DNA of 5,318 nt from an uncultured Eubacteriaceae bacterium (GCA_937914785.1 CALGIV010000174.1:1-5318), one strand, 5' to 3'; counted from the first letter of the stretch, positions 1-5,318 are shown. Program-made: numbers and translations. The notes: generated from the letters alone by a model not told the origin.

Positions 1-1524
1 TAAGATGTTTCGGCAGAGGAATAAAATCAACGCTGAGACGAGTGTGTTCCACGCAAACAGCGCGAGCAGGCCGACGGCAAAAGAATAGACCCCCGTTAAA
101 ACGATGGCGGCGATGATGCCGGGCAGTGCGATGACGATTAAGACGATAAAGTAAAAAAACAACTGAATCATCTTGCCCGGGAAGTTACCGAATAAGCGCT
201 CCGTGAGCACGTTTGAGGCGATGAACAAAAATGCAAAGCCGCTGCGCGCGATGATGCAGGCGAGGATATCGATCGGTGAAAATTTCATCACTGCGCCGAC
301 AATAATAAAAATCATCGCAGACTCGACGACGCTTTTTAAGATGGTCTCCATACAAATCATGATCAATTTGCGAAAGGCGTTGGCGGGTACCATATATACA
401 TAGGGCATGGTCAGTTCCTTGACCCAGCGGCCCAGGAAGGAAGTAAACATCATCATATAAGCGGATAAGAAGAAGACGCCGATGATGCCTGCTTCTTTCA
501 TAATAAGGCTGAAGAACAGCGTGACCGCAAGATAGATCAGCGACATCGTATCCAGAATAAAGAGGCGTGAACGCCGATTTTCCAGCATATGCTTGTAGAA
601 AAACACATTGGCGCCCTGGCCCTTTTGAATGCCGGTTTTGCCGATTTTGATATTGCGTGGCATCATTTCAACCTGACGCCCTTCTTTTTTAGAGGTGATA
701 GCCGAAAAGCTGATTTCAGTTGCCAGCAGTACGTCTTCGTAAAAGTCGGTATTTGCTTTTGAGAGAATGCAGGTGAAGGCTATGATAAAGACAAACGTAG
801 CCGCCAGACTCGCAAGGATAGTGCCGAAGGTGCCTTGTATGCAGCCAACGGTAAAGGCCTTCAGCCAGCCGACGATGGGAAAGTAGGAAAAGAATGGTTC
901 GTTGATGCGTGCGACGATGGTCGCAATTTTATTTTCCGCCGTCATTGATGGGATGAGAAGTGCCAATACCAGAATAACGGTGACCGCATAGAGTGCAGTG
1001 CGAATAGCGCGCTGACGCTTTTCATTTCCGGAAGAGAAGGAATAAATGGCAATGGCCAACAGCTGCCCGCAAAAGACCGATAAGGCGTAGCCCAGCAGAA
1101 TGGCGAACACATCGATTGGCACAATAGCGTAAGTATTGGCCAGCCATCCGTATTGAAAGAGAATGAAGAACGCCATAAGAACAGTGGTGCCCAGCTGACG
1201 AATCAGGCCGTAGATTAAAACTCTTACCGGCTTTAAGGGTGCCGCAAAGAGCAGGTTGACATCGGCCATAGAATAAAAGCTGGCGCCGTTTTTTAAGCCG
1301 GACATCACGGTGAGCAGGAACATAATATAATAAAGCGCATAGATGCCTGCATACAGTTCGTTGATGTCGCGGAAGCTGCCTGCTTCGCTGTGTGAGCCTG
1401 TTACCAGCATCAAGACGATCAGCGCGATAATTAAGATGGTCGCAATAATCTTCGCGGGGTTCTTTATCGCTGCTTTCAGTGAGTTTTTGATGCGTGTGCG
1501 CATCAAATAGCCGAATACGCTCAT
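1..1524 (-). CDS. ABC exporter permease (putative ABC exporter family), C-terminus off the left edge
   Basis: The minus-strand frame is open from the ATG at 1524 to the window edge: 508 codons, no stop. The protein is very hydrophobic, with roughly 10-12 candidate membrane helices, for example around residues 22-44, 58-76, 112-131, 135-160, 176-194, 228-252, 325-345, 350-366 and 450-485. The stretch at residues 87-112 (ADVNLLFAAPLKPVRVLIYG, then LIRQLG) matches what I recall of the Bacillota 'putative ABC exporter' permease family (Pfam ABC_export), where an A-D-V-N-x-L-F-x-A-P segment follows the second helix. Members are usually a little over 500 residues, so only the last few tens are likely missing. 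The start follows GGGAGG at a 6-base spacing. The ATG lies one base after the ATPase stop (TGATATG), so the two genes are co-transcribed and probably translationally coupled. It would be the membrane half of a two-gene exporter; the substrate cannot be read from the sequence. Confidence 0.88.
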   Translation of the reverse strand, partial: MSVFGYLMRTRIKNSLKAAIKNPAKIIATILIIALIVLMLVTGSHSEAGSFRDINELYAGIYALYYIMFLLTVMSGLKNGASFYSMADVNLLFAAPLKPVRVLIYGLIRQLGTTVLMAFFILFQYGWLANTYAIVPIDVFAILLGYALSVFCGQLLAIAIYSFSSGNEKRQRAIRTALYAVTVILVLALLIPSMTAENKIATIVARINEPFFSYFPIVGWLKAFTVGCIQGTFGTILASLAATFVFIIAFTCILSKANTDFYEDVLLATEISFSAITSKKEGRQVEMMPRNIKIGKTGIQKGQGANVFFYKHMLENRRSRLFILDTMSLIYLAVTLFFSLIMKEAGIIGVFFLSAYMMMFTSFLGRWVKELTMPYVYMVPANAFRKLIMICMETILKSVVESAMIFIIVGAVMKFSPIDILACIIARSGFAFLFIASNVLTERLFGNFPGKMIQLFFYFIVLIVIALPGIIAAIVLTGVYSFAVGLLALFAWNTLVSALILFLCRNIL

Positions 1525-1525
1525 A

Positions 1526-2236
1526 TCAGCCCTCCCGGCCTGGACGACGGCCTTCTGTGATTTCAAAGAACAGCGCCTCGAGCGACTTTTCGTCATCATT
1601 GCTGCGTTTAGTTGCCGCGAAACGGCCGTTGAGCATAATGTGCGCCACATCCCAGTAATCTTCGACGCTGTCGAGCATATGGGTGCTGATTAAGATGCTG
1701 CACCCTTCGGCGCGCTTTTCTTCAAACAGCGCTTTCAGCTCTTTGATGGCGTGTGGGTCCAGTCCGACCATCGGTTCATCAAATATCATTACTTTGGGGT
1801 TGTGCAAAACGGCGCAGCAAATGCTGAGCTTTTGCTGCATTCCCTTGGAGAGTTCTTTGCCGAGCTTGTCCTGTTTGTCGGTCAGTTCAAAGCGCGTCAA
1901 CAGCGATTGAATGTCTGCTTCATAATTGGAAAGTGCATAAGCGCGCGCGATAAACTCCAGATGTTCGCGAACCGTCAGTAAGTCGTAGACGGCAGGCATT
2001 TCTGGGATATAACCCAAAACTTGCTTGGCTTGCAGGCTTTTGTTGTGATGCCCGCATAACGTGATATCGCCTTCAAAGCGCAACAGGCCGGCAATGCATT
2101 TGATAATTGTCGATTTGCCGGCGCCGTTAGGGCCCAGCAGCAGGGCGATCTCGCCGGCGCCTACGGTAAAAGAAATATCGTCGTTGGCGATGACTTTTTT
2201 GCCGTAACGTTTCGTTACGTTTTTAACTTCAATCAT
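1526..2236 (-). CDS. ABC exporter ATP-binding protein, EcsA-like (236 aa)
   Basis: A cytoplasmic ATPase that would drive the adjacent permease. With the start at 2236 every ABC motif is in order: Walker A GPNGAGKST (35-43), Q-loop region GYIPEMPAVYDLLTV (75-89), signature LSKGM (129-133), Walker B VMIFDEP (149-155, catalytic Glu154), D-loop GLDP (158-161) and switch His186 in STHML. The Q-loop carries Glu79 where most ABC ATPases have Gln. As I recall, this is common in EcsA-like exporter ATPases (GYIPE-type), so it is probably a subfamily trait and not damage. I reject the longer frame starting at 2311: its extra 25 residues fall in the upstream terminator, while the ATG at 2236 has AGGAGG five bases before it and begins with the typical M-I-E-V-K-N-V-T-K-R-Y-G. 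It is the first gene of a two-gene operon. Exported substrate unknown. Confidence 0.93.
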   Translation of the reverse strand: MIEVKNVTKRYGKKVIANDDISFTVGAGEIALLLGPNGAGKSTIIKCIAGLLRFEGDITLCGHHNKSLQAKQVLGYIPEMPAVYDLLTVREHLEFIARAYALSNYEADIQSLLTRFELTDKQDKLGKELSKGMQQKLSICCAVLHNPKVMIFDEPMVGLDPHAIKELKALFEEKRAEGCSILISTHMLDSVEDYWDVAHIMLNGRFAATKRSNDDEKSLEALFFEITEGRRPGREG

Positions 2237-2241
2237 TCGAT

Positions 2242-2247
2242 CCTCCT
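2242..2247 (-). promoter_or_regulatory. Ribosome binding site that fixes the ATPase start
   Basis: A perfect AGGAGG on the minus strand, five bases before the ATG at 2236. It decides between this start and the in-frame upstream one at 2311. Confidence 0.85.
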
Positions 2248-2264
2248 GTAAAAGTTGAAAATCC

Positions 2265-2285
2265 AAAAAGACGCATACGCGTCTT
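2265..2285 (-). terminator. Intrinsic terminator after the amino acid importer operon
   Basis: Read on the minus strand: a perfect 7-bp stem AAGACGC / GCGTCTT (2279-2285 with 2268-2274), a 4-base loop, and a run of five T that begins inside the stem. It lies about 30 bases past the stop of the GlnQ-like ATPase (2316) and 28 bases before the exporter ATPase start, so it should end importer transcription. On the plus strand the T run is missing, so it is directional. The stem is short, so leakage into the exporter genes is possible. Confidence 0.75.
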
Positions 2286-2315
2286 AATAGTATGTATTTC
2301 AAAACGATCATTGCG

Positions 2316-3044
2316 TTATAATATCATATTTAAGAAGTTTTTTGTCCGTTCATTTTGCGGGTTTGCAAACAGTTCGGCAGCCGTGTTTTCTTCGATGATA
2401 ATGCCATCGTCAATAAAGATGACGCGGTCGGCTACTTCGCGGGCGAAGCCCATTTCGTGGCTGACGATGACCATCGTCATACCCTCATCTGCCAGTGCTT
2501 TCATAACGTTTAATACTTCGCCGACCATTTCAGGATCCAGCGCACTGGTCGGCTCGTCAAACAGCATCACGTTAGGCGACATCGCCAGTGAGCGGGCGAT
2601 GGCCACACGCTGCAGCTGGCCGCCGGAGAGCGTGTTTGGATAAACATCTGCCTTGTTTTCCAGCCCGACGCGTCTGAGCAGCTCGCAGGCTTTTTCTTTG
2701 GCTTCTTTTTTTGACAGGATATTCAGGGCGCGCGGTGCAAAAGTGATGTTTTTCAATACGGTCATATGAGGAAACAGGTTGAACTGCTGGAACACCATAC
2801 CGATGTTGCGGCGCGCGAGATTGATGTCAACTTTCGGGTCGGTGATGCAAAAGTCGTTTACATAAATCGTGCCTTCAGTGGCTTCTTCAAGCGCATTTAG
2901 GCAGCGAAGAAATGTGCTTTTTCCACTGCCGGAGGGGCCGATAATGCAGACCACTTCGCCAGCTTTGACATCCATATCGATGCCGTTTAAAACGACGTTG
3001 TCATCAAAAGCCTTTTTAAGATTTCGGACGCTTATTCTGTACAT
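2316..3044 (-). CDS. glnQ: Polar amino acid ABC importer ATP-binding protein, GlnQ family (242 aa)
   Basis: Cytoplasmic ATPase of an amino acid importer. Motifs from the start at 3044: Walker A GPSGSGKST (36-44), Q-loop Gln86 in MVFQQFNLFPHMTVLKN, signature LSGGQ (139-143), Walker B VMLFDEP (159-165, Glu164), D-loop SALDP (167-171) and switch His196 in VSHEMGFA. 'VFQQFNLFPHMT' and 'SHEMGFAREVADRV' are hallmarks of the GlnQ/HisP/ArtP type, and 242 residues is the usual length. A longer in-frame extension to 3170 is rejected because those bases encode the C-terminus of the permease in another frame and the added residues are not ABC-like. An AAGGAAG sits about 7 bases before the chosen ATG. The start overlaps the reconstructed permease end (3016) by 29 bases, so translation was probably coupled. 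The symbol denotes family; glutamine specificity is not shown. Confidence 0.93.
   Translation of the reverse strand: MYRISVRNLKKAFDDNVVLNGIDMDVKAGEVVCIIGPSGSGKSTFLRCLNALEEATEGTIYVNDFCITDPKVDINLARRNIGMVFQQFNLFPHMTVLKNITFAPRALNILSKKEAKEKACELLRRVGLENKADVYPNTLSGGQLQRVAIARSLAMSPNVMLFDEPTSALDPEMVGEVLNVMKALADEGMTMVIVSHEMGFAREVADRVIFIDDGIIIEENTAAELFANPQNERTKNFLNMIL
2318..2326 (-). promoter_or_regulatory. Weak candidate extended -10 promoter for the exporter operon
   Basis: On the minus strand TGATATTAT reads as an extended -10 (TGn + TATTAT, 5/6 to consensus). It overlaps the stop codon of the GlnQ-like gene. I see no good -35. A transcript from here would carry the 2265-2285 hairpin in its leader, which argues against a simple promoter unless the hairpin acts as an attenuator. 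It is listed because the exporter operon needs a promoter, and only 28 bases remain between terminator and start codon. Confidence 0.2.
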
Positions 3045-3679
3045 AGGCCAGCTTCCTTTCGGCGTATCTGCCGATTTTCGACATAATATAATAAATGATG
3101 AAATAAATGACACCGATCGTAAGCCATATTTCAAATGAGCGCAGATTTCGTGCGATAATGATTTTTCCATTCTGGATTAGCTCACGCACGCCGATGACTG
3201 AAATAATGGAGGTGTCTTTTAGGGTGATGATATATTGTGGGCATCATCGTGCGGATGGCCTGCGGCAGGATCACGCGCAGCATCGCCGTCGGATAGCTTA
3301 ACCCCAGCGAGCGCGCCGCTTCCATCTGCCCTTTGTCGACCGATTGGATGCCGGCACGAAAAATTTCGGAAATATACGCTCCGGCATTCAGACTCAATGT
3401 GGCGACACTGGCGGTAAAAGCAGCAATCTTATGGCCGGTGACGGGCGGCAGCCCGAAGTAGATGAACATGACTTGAATCATCATCGGCGTGCCGCGGAAA
3501 ATATTGACATAAGTTACTGAAAATGCACGGACGAAACGAGACTTTGAAAGAGAGATCAAGCCGAAGATTAAGCCCAGGATGGTGGAAAGGATGATTGCGA
3601 TTATCGTCAGTTCCAGTGTCATCGCGAGCCCTTCCAAAAGCTTTGTCGATGATTCTTTTAATAGTTCGATGTAATTCAT
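3016..3679 (-). pseudogene. Amino acid ABC importer permease (HisM/GlnP family) with a frameshift near 3238
   Basis: From the ATG at 3679 the frame gives a normal family N-terminus (MNYIELLKES, helix at about 20-42, FRGTPMMIQVMFIYFGLP at 61-78, EAA-loop EAARSLGLS at 120-128, LPQAIRTMMP to 147). After the CCC codon at 3239-3241 it drifts into unrelated sequence and stops at 3182. One base over, the homologous text resumes at once: QYIITLKDTSIISVIGVREL, then a last helix, then a stop at 3016. Joined, the halves give about 220 residues, the usual size. Compared with relatives (typically ...P-x-x-G-N-Q-F/Y-I...), about four residues are missing at the joint, which fits an 11-base deletion better than one lost base. 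As written the protein would stop about 165 residues in and lack the coupling-loop-to-C-terminus part. A sequencing or assembly error remains possible. Confidence 0.85.
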
Positions 3680-3685
3680 AACTTG

Positions 3686-3705
3686 GCGCCAAAAGGCGCA
3701 TCCTC
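3686..3705 (-). promoter_or_regulatory. Shine-Dalgarno sequence separated from the permease start by a small hairpin
   Basis: The permease ATG (3679) has no Shine-Dalgarno at normal distance. The nearest is GAGG (3702-3705), preceded by AGGAAG, 22 bases upstream. Between them the minus strand reads GCGCC-TTTT-GGCGC (3686-3699), a 5-bp GC stem with a 4-base loop. If folded, the effective spacing falls to about 8 bases. An out-of-frame ATG at 3701 lies right after the GAGG and could compete for initiation. Folding in the cell is inferred. Confidence 0.4.
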
Positions 3706-3725
3706 GCTTCCTTTTACAATAGAAT

Positions 3726-3761
3726 GCCCGAAGGCGCCGCAAACGCGTAAAGCCTTCGGGC
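3726..3761 (-). other. Stem-loop between the solute-binding protein and permease genes
   Basis: A perfect 10-bp inverted repeat, GCCCGAAGGC at 3726-3735 and GCCTTCGGGC at 3752-3761, with a 16-base loop. It lies 28 bases after the stop of the solute-binding protein. On the minus strand it is followed by ATTCTATTG, not a clean T run, so it is a poor complete terminator. A leaky terminator or 3' mRNA stabiliser would fit the common need for more binding protein than permease. The structure is seen; the role is inferred. Confidence 0.6.
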
Positions 3762-3788
3762 TATGGTTTTATGTACTTTACACTCGGG

Positions 3789-4559
3789 TTATTCCTGGAT
3801 GTATTTGTTGAGGATTTCCTGATATTTGCCGCTGGCTCTTAAGTTCGCCAGGCCGGTGTTAAACATTTCGATCAGCTCCGGGTTTTCACCCTTCGGTACG
3901 GCAAAGCCATAGGAGCTGCCGCGTTCCAACTCACTGCGGAGCTCAAGCTCCTGCCCCTGAGAGATGGCATAACCGACGACCGGATAGTCTTCAAATAATG
4001 CTACCGAGTTGCCTGTAATGACCTCCAGATACATATTGGCGCTGTCTTCGAAATAGACGAGTTCAAAATCGTATTCATCTTTGATGCTCTCAGCAAAGCT
4101 GGAGCCTTCCGTACCGGTCTTTACGGCAACTTTTTTACCGGCAAGGTCTGCGTAGGAATTGATTTCGGTACTTCCTTTTTTGACTGCCATTGCAACACCG
4201 CTGTCAAAATAGGGATCGGAGAAATCAAACATCTCTTTACGCTCATCGTTGATACTCATTCCGGCGATCATTCCGTCGGCCTGCTTGGCTTCCAATGCGT
4301 TTAAAGAAGCGCTGAAACCTAAGACGTTAAGTTCGTATTCAAAGCCCTGATCTTCAGCGATTGCCGCGAGAAGCTCGATGTCGATACCGACAAAGTTTCC
4401 TTCTGCATCTTCAAATTCGAACGGGGCGAATGTCGTATCGGTTGCAATCAGATACTTTTTGCCATCGCCGCCACCGCTGTTGCCGTCGGAACCACAGGCA
4501 CAAAGGCTGAGGGCTAATACGATTAGAAGCAGAACAGACACTACTTTTGCTTTTTTCAT
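3789..4559 (-). CDS. Amino acid ABC importer substrate-binding lipoprotein (256 aa)
   Basis: Extracellular membrane-anchored receptor of the importer (SBP family 3). The N-terminus is a lipoprotein signal: MKKAK, a hydrophobic stretch, and lipobox L19-C-A-C22, so Cys22 should be lipidated, followed by a Gly/Ser-rich linker (23-32). The mature domain starts KKYLIATDTTFAPFEFEDAE and continues GNFVGIDIELLAAIAED, the classic family 3 opening. MSINDERKEMFDFSDPYF (101-118) carries Arg107, equivalent to the Arg that grips the ligand carboxylate in HisJ-like proteins. VKTGTEGSSFA (146-156) is the hinge-side loop, and Asp191 in ALFEDYPVVGYA is placed like the acidic residue that binds the ligand amino group. 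So an alpha-amino acid ligand is likely; which one is not readable. AGGAGG lies 11 bases before the ATG, slightly long. First gene of the importer operon, with its own promoter at 4598-4626. Confidence 0.94.
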   Translation of the reverse strand: MKKAKVVSVLLLIVLALSLCACGSDGNSGGGDGKKYLIATDTTFAPFEFEDAEGNFVGIDIELLAAIAEDQGFEYELNVLGFSASLNALEAKQADGMIAGMSINDERKEMFDFSDPYFDSGVAMAVKKGSTEINSYADLAGKKVAVKTGTEGSSFAESIKDEYDFELVYFEDSANMYLEVITGNSVALFEDYPVVGYAISQGQELELRSELERGSSYGFAVPKGENPELIEMFNTGLANLRASGKYQEILNKYIQE

Positions 4560-4597
4560 AATAATATAATCCTCCTGATAGTTTGTTTAATATGAGC

Positions 4598-4626
4598 ATT
4601 TTATCTTATCGTGCTGAAAAAGTCAA
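4598..4626 (-). promoter_or_regulatory. Sigma-A-type promoter of the amino acid importer operon
   Basis: Minus strand: -35 TTGACT (4621-4626), 17-base spacer, -10 TAAAAT (4598-4603). Both hexamers match consensus at 5 of 6 positions. Predicted transcription start is near 4590, giving a leader of about 30 bases with room for the Shine-Dalgarno but no riboswitch or T-box. Confidence 0.75.
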
Positions 4627-4649
4627 TTATTACGGGTTGTAAAATAATT
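4625..4649. repeat. AT-rich inverted repeat between the two divergent promoters
   Basis: AATTATT (4625-4631) and AATAATT (4643-4649) form a 7-bp inverted repeat with an 11-base spacer. It overlaps the -35 boxes of both divergent promoters, where a shared repressor would bind. The arms are pure A/T and such repeats arise easily by chance, so this is only a candidate operator. No regulator gene is in the window. Confidence 0.25.
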
Positions 4650-4665
4650 TATCTCCCGGTAAAAT
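4637..4665 (+). promoter_or_regulatory. Sigma-A-type promoter of the macrodomain operon
   Basis: -35 TTGTAA (4637-4642, 4/6), 17-base spacer, -10 TAAAAT (4660-4665, 5/6). Start near 4672 leaves a leader of about 26 bases containing the GGAGG of the macrodomain gene. Its -35 is 10 bases from the -35 of the opposing promoter, so two polymerases could hardly occupy both at once. Confidence 0.65.
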
Positions 4666-4697
4666 GATAGTAGAATAAGATTCCGGAGGAAGCGAAT

Positions 4698-5231
4698 ATG
4701 GAATATAAGATGGGGACTATGACGATTAAGATTTTGGAGGGTGATATTACGGCTGCTGAGACGGACGCCATCGTTAATGCGGCAAATGAACGCCTTGCCG
4801 GCGGGGGCGGTGTGGACGGCGCAATCCACCGTGCGGCCGGAATTGAGCAGTTGCATGCGGCCTGCAAAAAGCTGGGCGGTTGTAAAACGGGTCAGGCGAA
4901 GATGACGGACGGCTTTAAATTAAAAGCTAAATATATTATTCACACGGTTGGGCCGATTTATCGCGGCGGGGACAGCGGGGAGGCGGATCTGCTAAAAAGC
5001 GCATATAAGTCTTCGCTGGCTCTTGCGGAAGAGTATGGCTGTAAAAGTGTAGCCTTTCCGGCGATCAGCACGGGCGTATATGGCTATCCAAAGGAAGAAG
5101 CTGCGCAAATCGCCATCGGCGTGGTGTTGGATCACGCCAAGAAGCAAGGCGGTATTCAGCAAGTTGTATTTGTTCTGTTTGGCGCCGAGCAGTATGAGCT
5201 TTACATTCAGATGATCGAAAAGCTCATATAG
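4698..5231 (+). CDS. Macrodomain ADP-ribose hydrolase, MacroD/YmdB type (177 aa)
   Basis: A single-domain cytoplasmic macro protein. The family hydrolyses O-acetyl-ADP-ribose and can remove mono-ADP-ribose from acidic residues; E. coli YmdB also modulates RNase III. Seen here: GDIT (15-18, Asp16 contacts adenine), IVNAAN (25-30), GGGGVDGAIHRAAG (35-48), HTVGPIYRGG (82-91) and AFPAISTGVYGYP (119-131, the phosphate-binding loop). Asn30 and Asp40 correspond to the YmdB residues Asn25 and Asp35, so the active site looks complete. Length equals that of stand-alone family members. The start has GGAGG 8 bases upstream; Met5 and Met8 are in-frame but lack such a site. It is transcribed divergently from the importer and the next gene begins one base after its stop. 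Which activity matters in this host is open; the neighbour suggests RNA or ADP-ribose phosphate metabolism. Confidence 0.94.
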   Translation: MEYKMGTMTIKILEGDITAAETDAIVNAANERLAGGGGVDGAIHRAAGIEQLHAACKKLGGCKTGQAKMTDGFKLKAKYIIHTVGPIYRGGDSGEADLLKSAYKSSLALAEEYGCKSVAFPAISTGVYGYPKEEAAQIAIGVVLDHAKKQGGIQQVVFVLFGAEQYELYIQMIEKLI

Positions 5232-5232
5232 G

Positions 5233-5318
5233 ATGCGGGTTTTTATTGCGATTAATTTTGAGGCAGATATTTTAGATAAAATTGATGCGATTGCGCAGCA
5301 AATCTGCCGCCATACCAG
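5233..5318 (+). CDS. thpR: RNA 2',3'-cyclic phosphodiesterase (ThpR/LigT, 2H family), N-terminal 28 codons only
   Basis: Only the first 28 residues lie in the window: MRVFIAINFEADILDKIDAI, then AQQICRHT. An M-R-x-F-I-A-I opening, then a charged helix, is typical of ThpR (formerly '2'-5' RNA ligase'), whose first strand starts this way. Family members are about 180-190 residues with two H-x-T/S-x motifs that would lie beyond the edge, so catalytic residues cannot be checked. Known activity: opening 2',3'-cyclic phosphates on RNA to 2'-phosphates. The ATG lies one base after the macrodomain stop (TAG-G-ATG) and has no Shine-Dalgarno at normal spacing, only AGG touching the ATG, so it probably relies on ribosomes finishing the macrodomain gene. 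Identity rests on a short stretch, hence moderate confidence. Confidence 0.75.
   Translation, partial: MRVFIAINFEADILDKIDAIAQQICRHT

Noticed and set aside
173..403. Plus-strand open frames opposite the exporter, ATPase and binding protein genes (for example 173-403, 1683-1981, 2311-2643, 2869-3138, 3107-3417, 4378-4569)
   Set aside because: All lie antisense to well-supported genes, lack convincing ribosome sites and show no recognisable protein features.
942..1124. 60-residue minus-strand frame inside the exporter permease
   Set aside because: It overlaps the uninterrupted 508-codon permease frame in a different phase and has no family character.
2237..2311. 25-residue N-terminal extension of the exporter ATPase
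   Set aside because: It is translated across the terminator hairpin, and the internal ATG has a perfect AGGAGG at good spacing.
3045..3170. 42-residue N-terminal extension of the GlnQ-like ATPase
   Set aside because: The same bases encode the permease C-terminus in another frame; the ABC domain starts normally at 3044.
3226..3245. Programmed +1 ribosomal frameshift at CCC-A in the permease gene
   Set aside because: No permease of this family is known to me to use one, there is no stimulating stop codon or Shine-Dalgarno-like element at the site, and about four conserved residues would still be missing. Deletion or sequence error is simpler.
3429..3701. 90-residue minus-strand reading frame starting at the out-of-frame ATG beside a good Shine-Dalgarno
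   Set aside because: It overlaps the conserved N-terminal permease frame, its translation is Arg/His-rich without family character, and the true permease frame is clearly recognisable. The ATG matters only as a possible decoy.
4560..4597. Possible riboswitch or T-box leader before the amino acid binding protein
   Set aside because: The predicted leader is only about 30 bases long, too short for either.
4623..4867. Minus-strand frames of 72-77 residues opposite the macrodomain start
   Set aside because: They are antisense shadows of the conserved macrodomain, running into the promoter region.

Overview
The window looks like ordinary chromosomal DNA from a Gram-positive anaerobe of the Bacillota, probably Clostridia-like. 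The evidence is strong AGGAGG-type ribosome binding sites, a lipoprotein signal on the solute-binding protein, close-packed operons, and an exporter permease of a type I know mainly from Bacillota. Base composition is moderate. I cannot name a genus. Nothing suggests a phage, plasmid, insertion sequence, CRISPR array or RNA gene.

Layout, left to right. (1) Positions 1-2236, minus strand: a two-gene ABC exporter operon, with an EcsA-like ATPase (1526-2236) followed after one base by a large membrane permease (1-1524) whose C-terminus runs off the left edge. (2) A compact intrinsic terminator (2265-2285) separates this from the next unit upstream. (3) Positions 2316-4559, minus strand: a polar amino acid ABC importer in the order lipoprotein solute-binding protein (3789-4559), permease (3016-3679), GlnQ-type ATPase (2316-3044). 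The permease reading frame is broken near 3238. Its two halves are both recognisable and overlap cleanly with the ATPase gene, so this is either a recent pseudogene or a sequence error. (4) A 138-base divergent intergenic region (4560-4697) carries one good sigma-A-type promoter in each direction. (5) Positions 4698-5318, plus strand: a YmdB/MacroD-type macrodomain hydrolase followed after one base by the beginning of a ThpR-type 2H phosphoesterase (RNA 2',3'-cyclic phosphodiesterase), cut by the right edge.

How the parts work together. The importer would bind an amino acid outside the membrane and bring it in through a homodimeric permease driven by the GlnQ-like ATPase. As written, the permease would lose its C-terminal third, so the importer should not work. 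The macrodomain and 2H genes form a tightly coupled pair whose families act in succession on ADP-ribose cyclic phosphate in eukaryotic tRNA splicing. This is the most thought-provoking context in the window. I found no clearly new multi-gene system. The best leads are the broken permease, the macrodomain-2H pair, and an unusual hairpin between the Shine-Dalgarno sequence and start codon of the permease.
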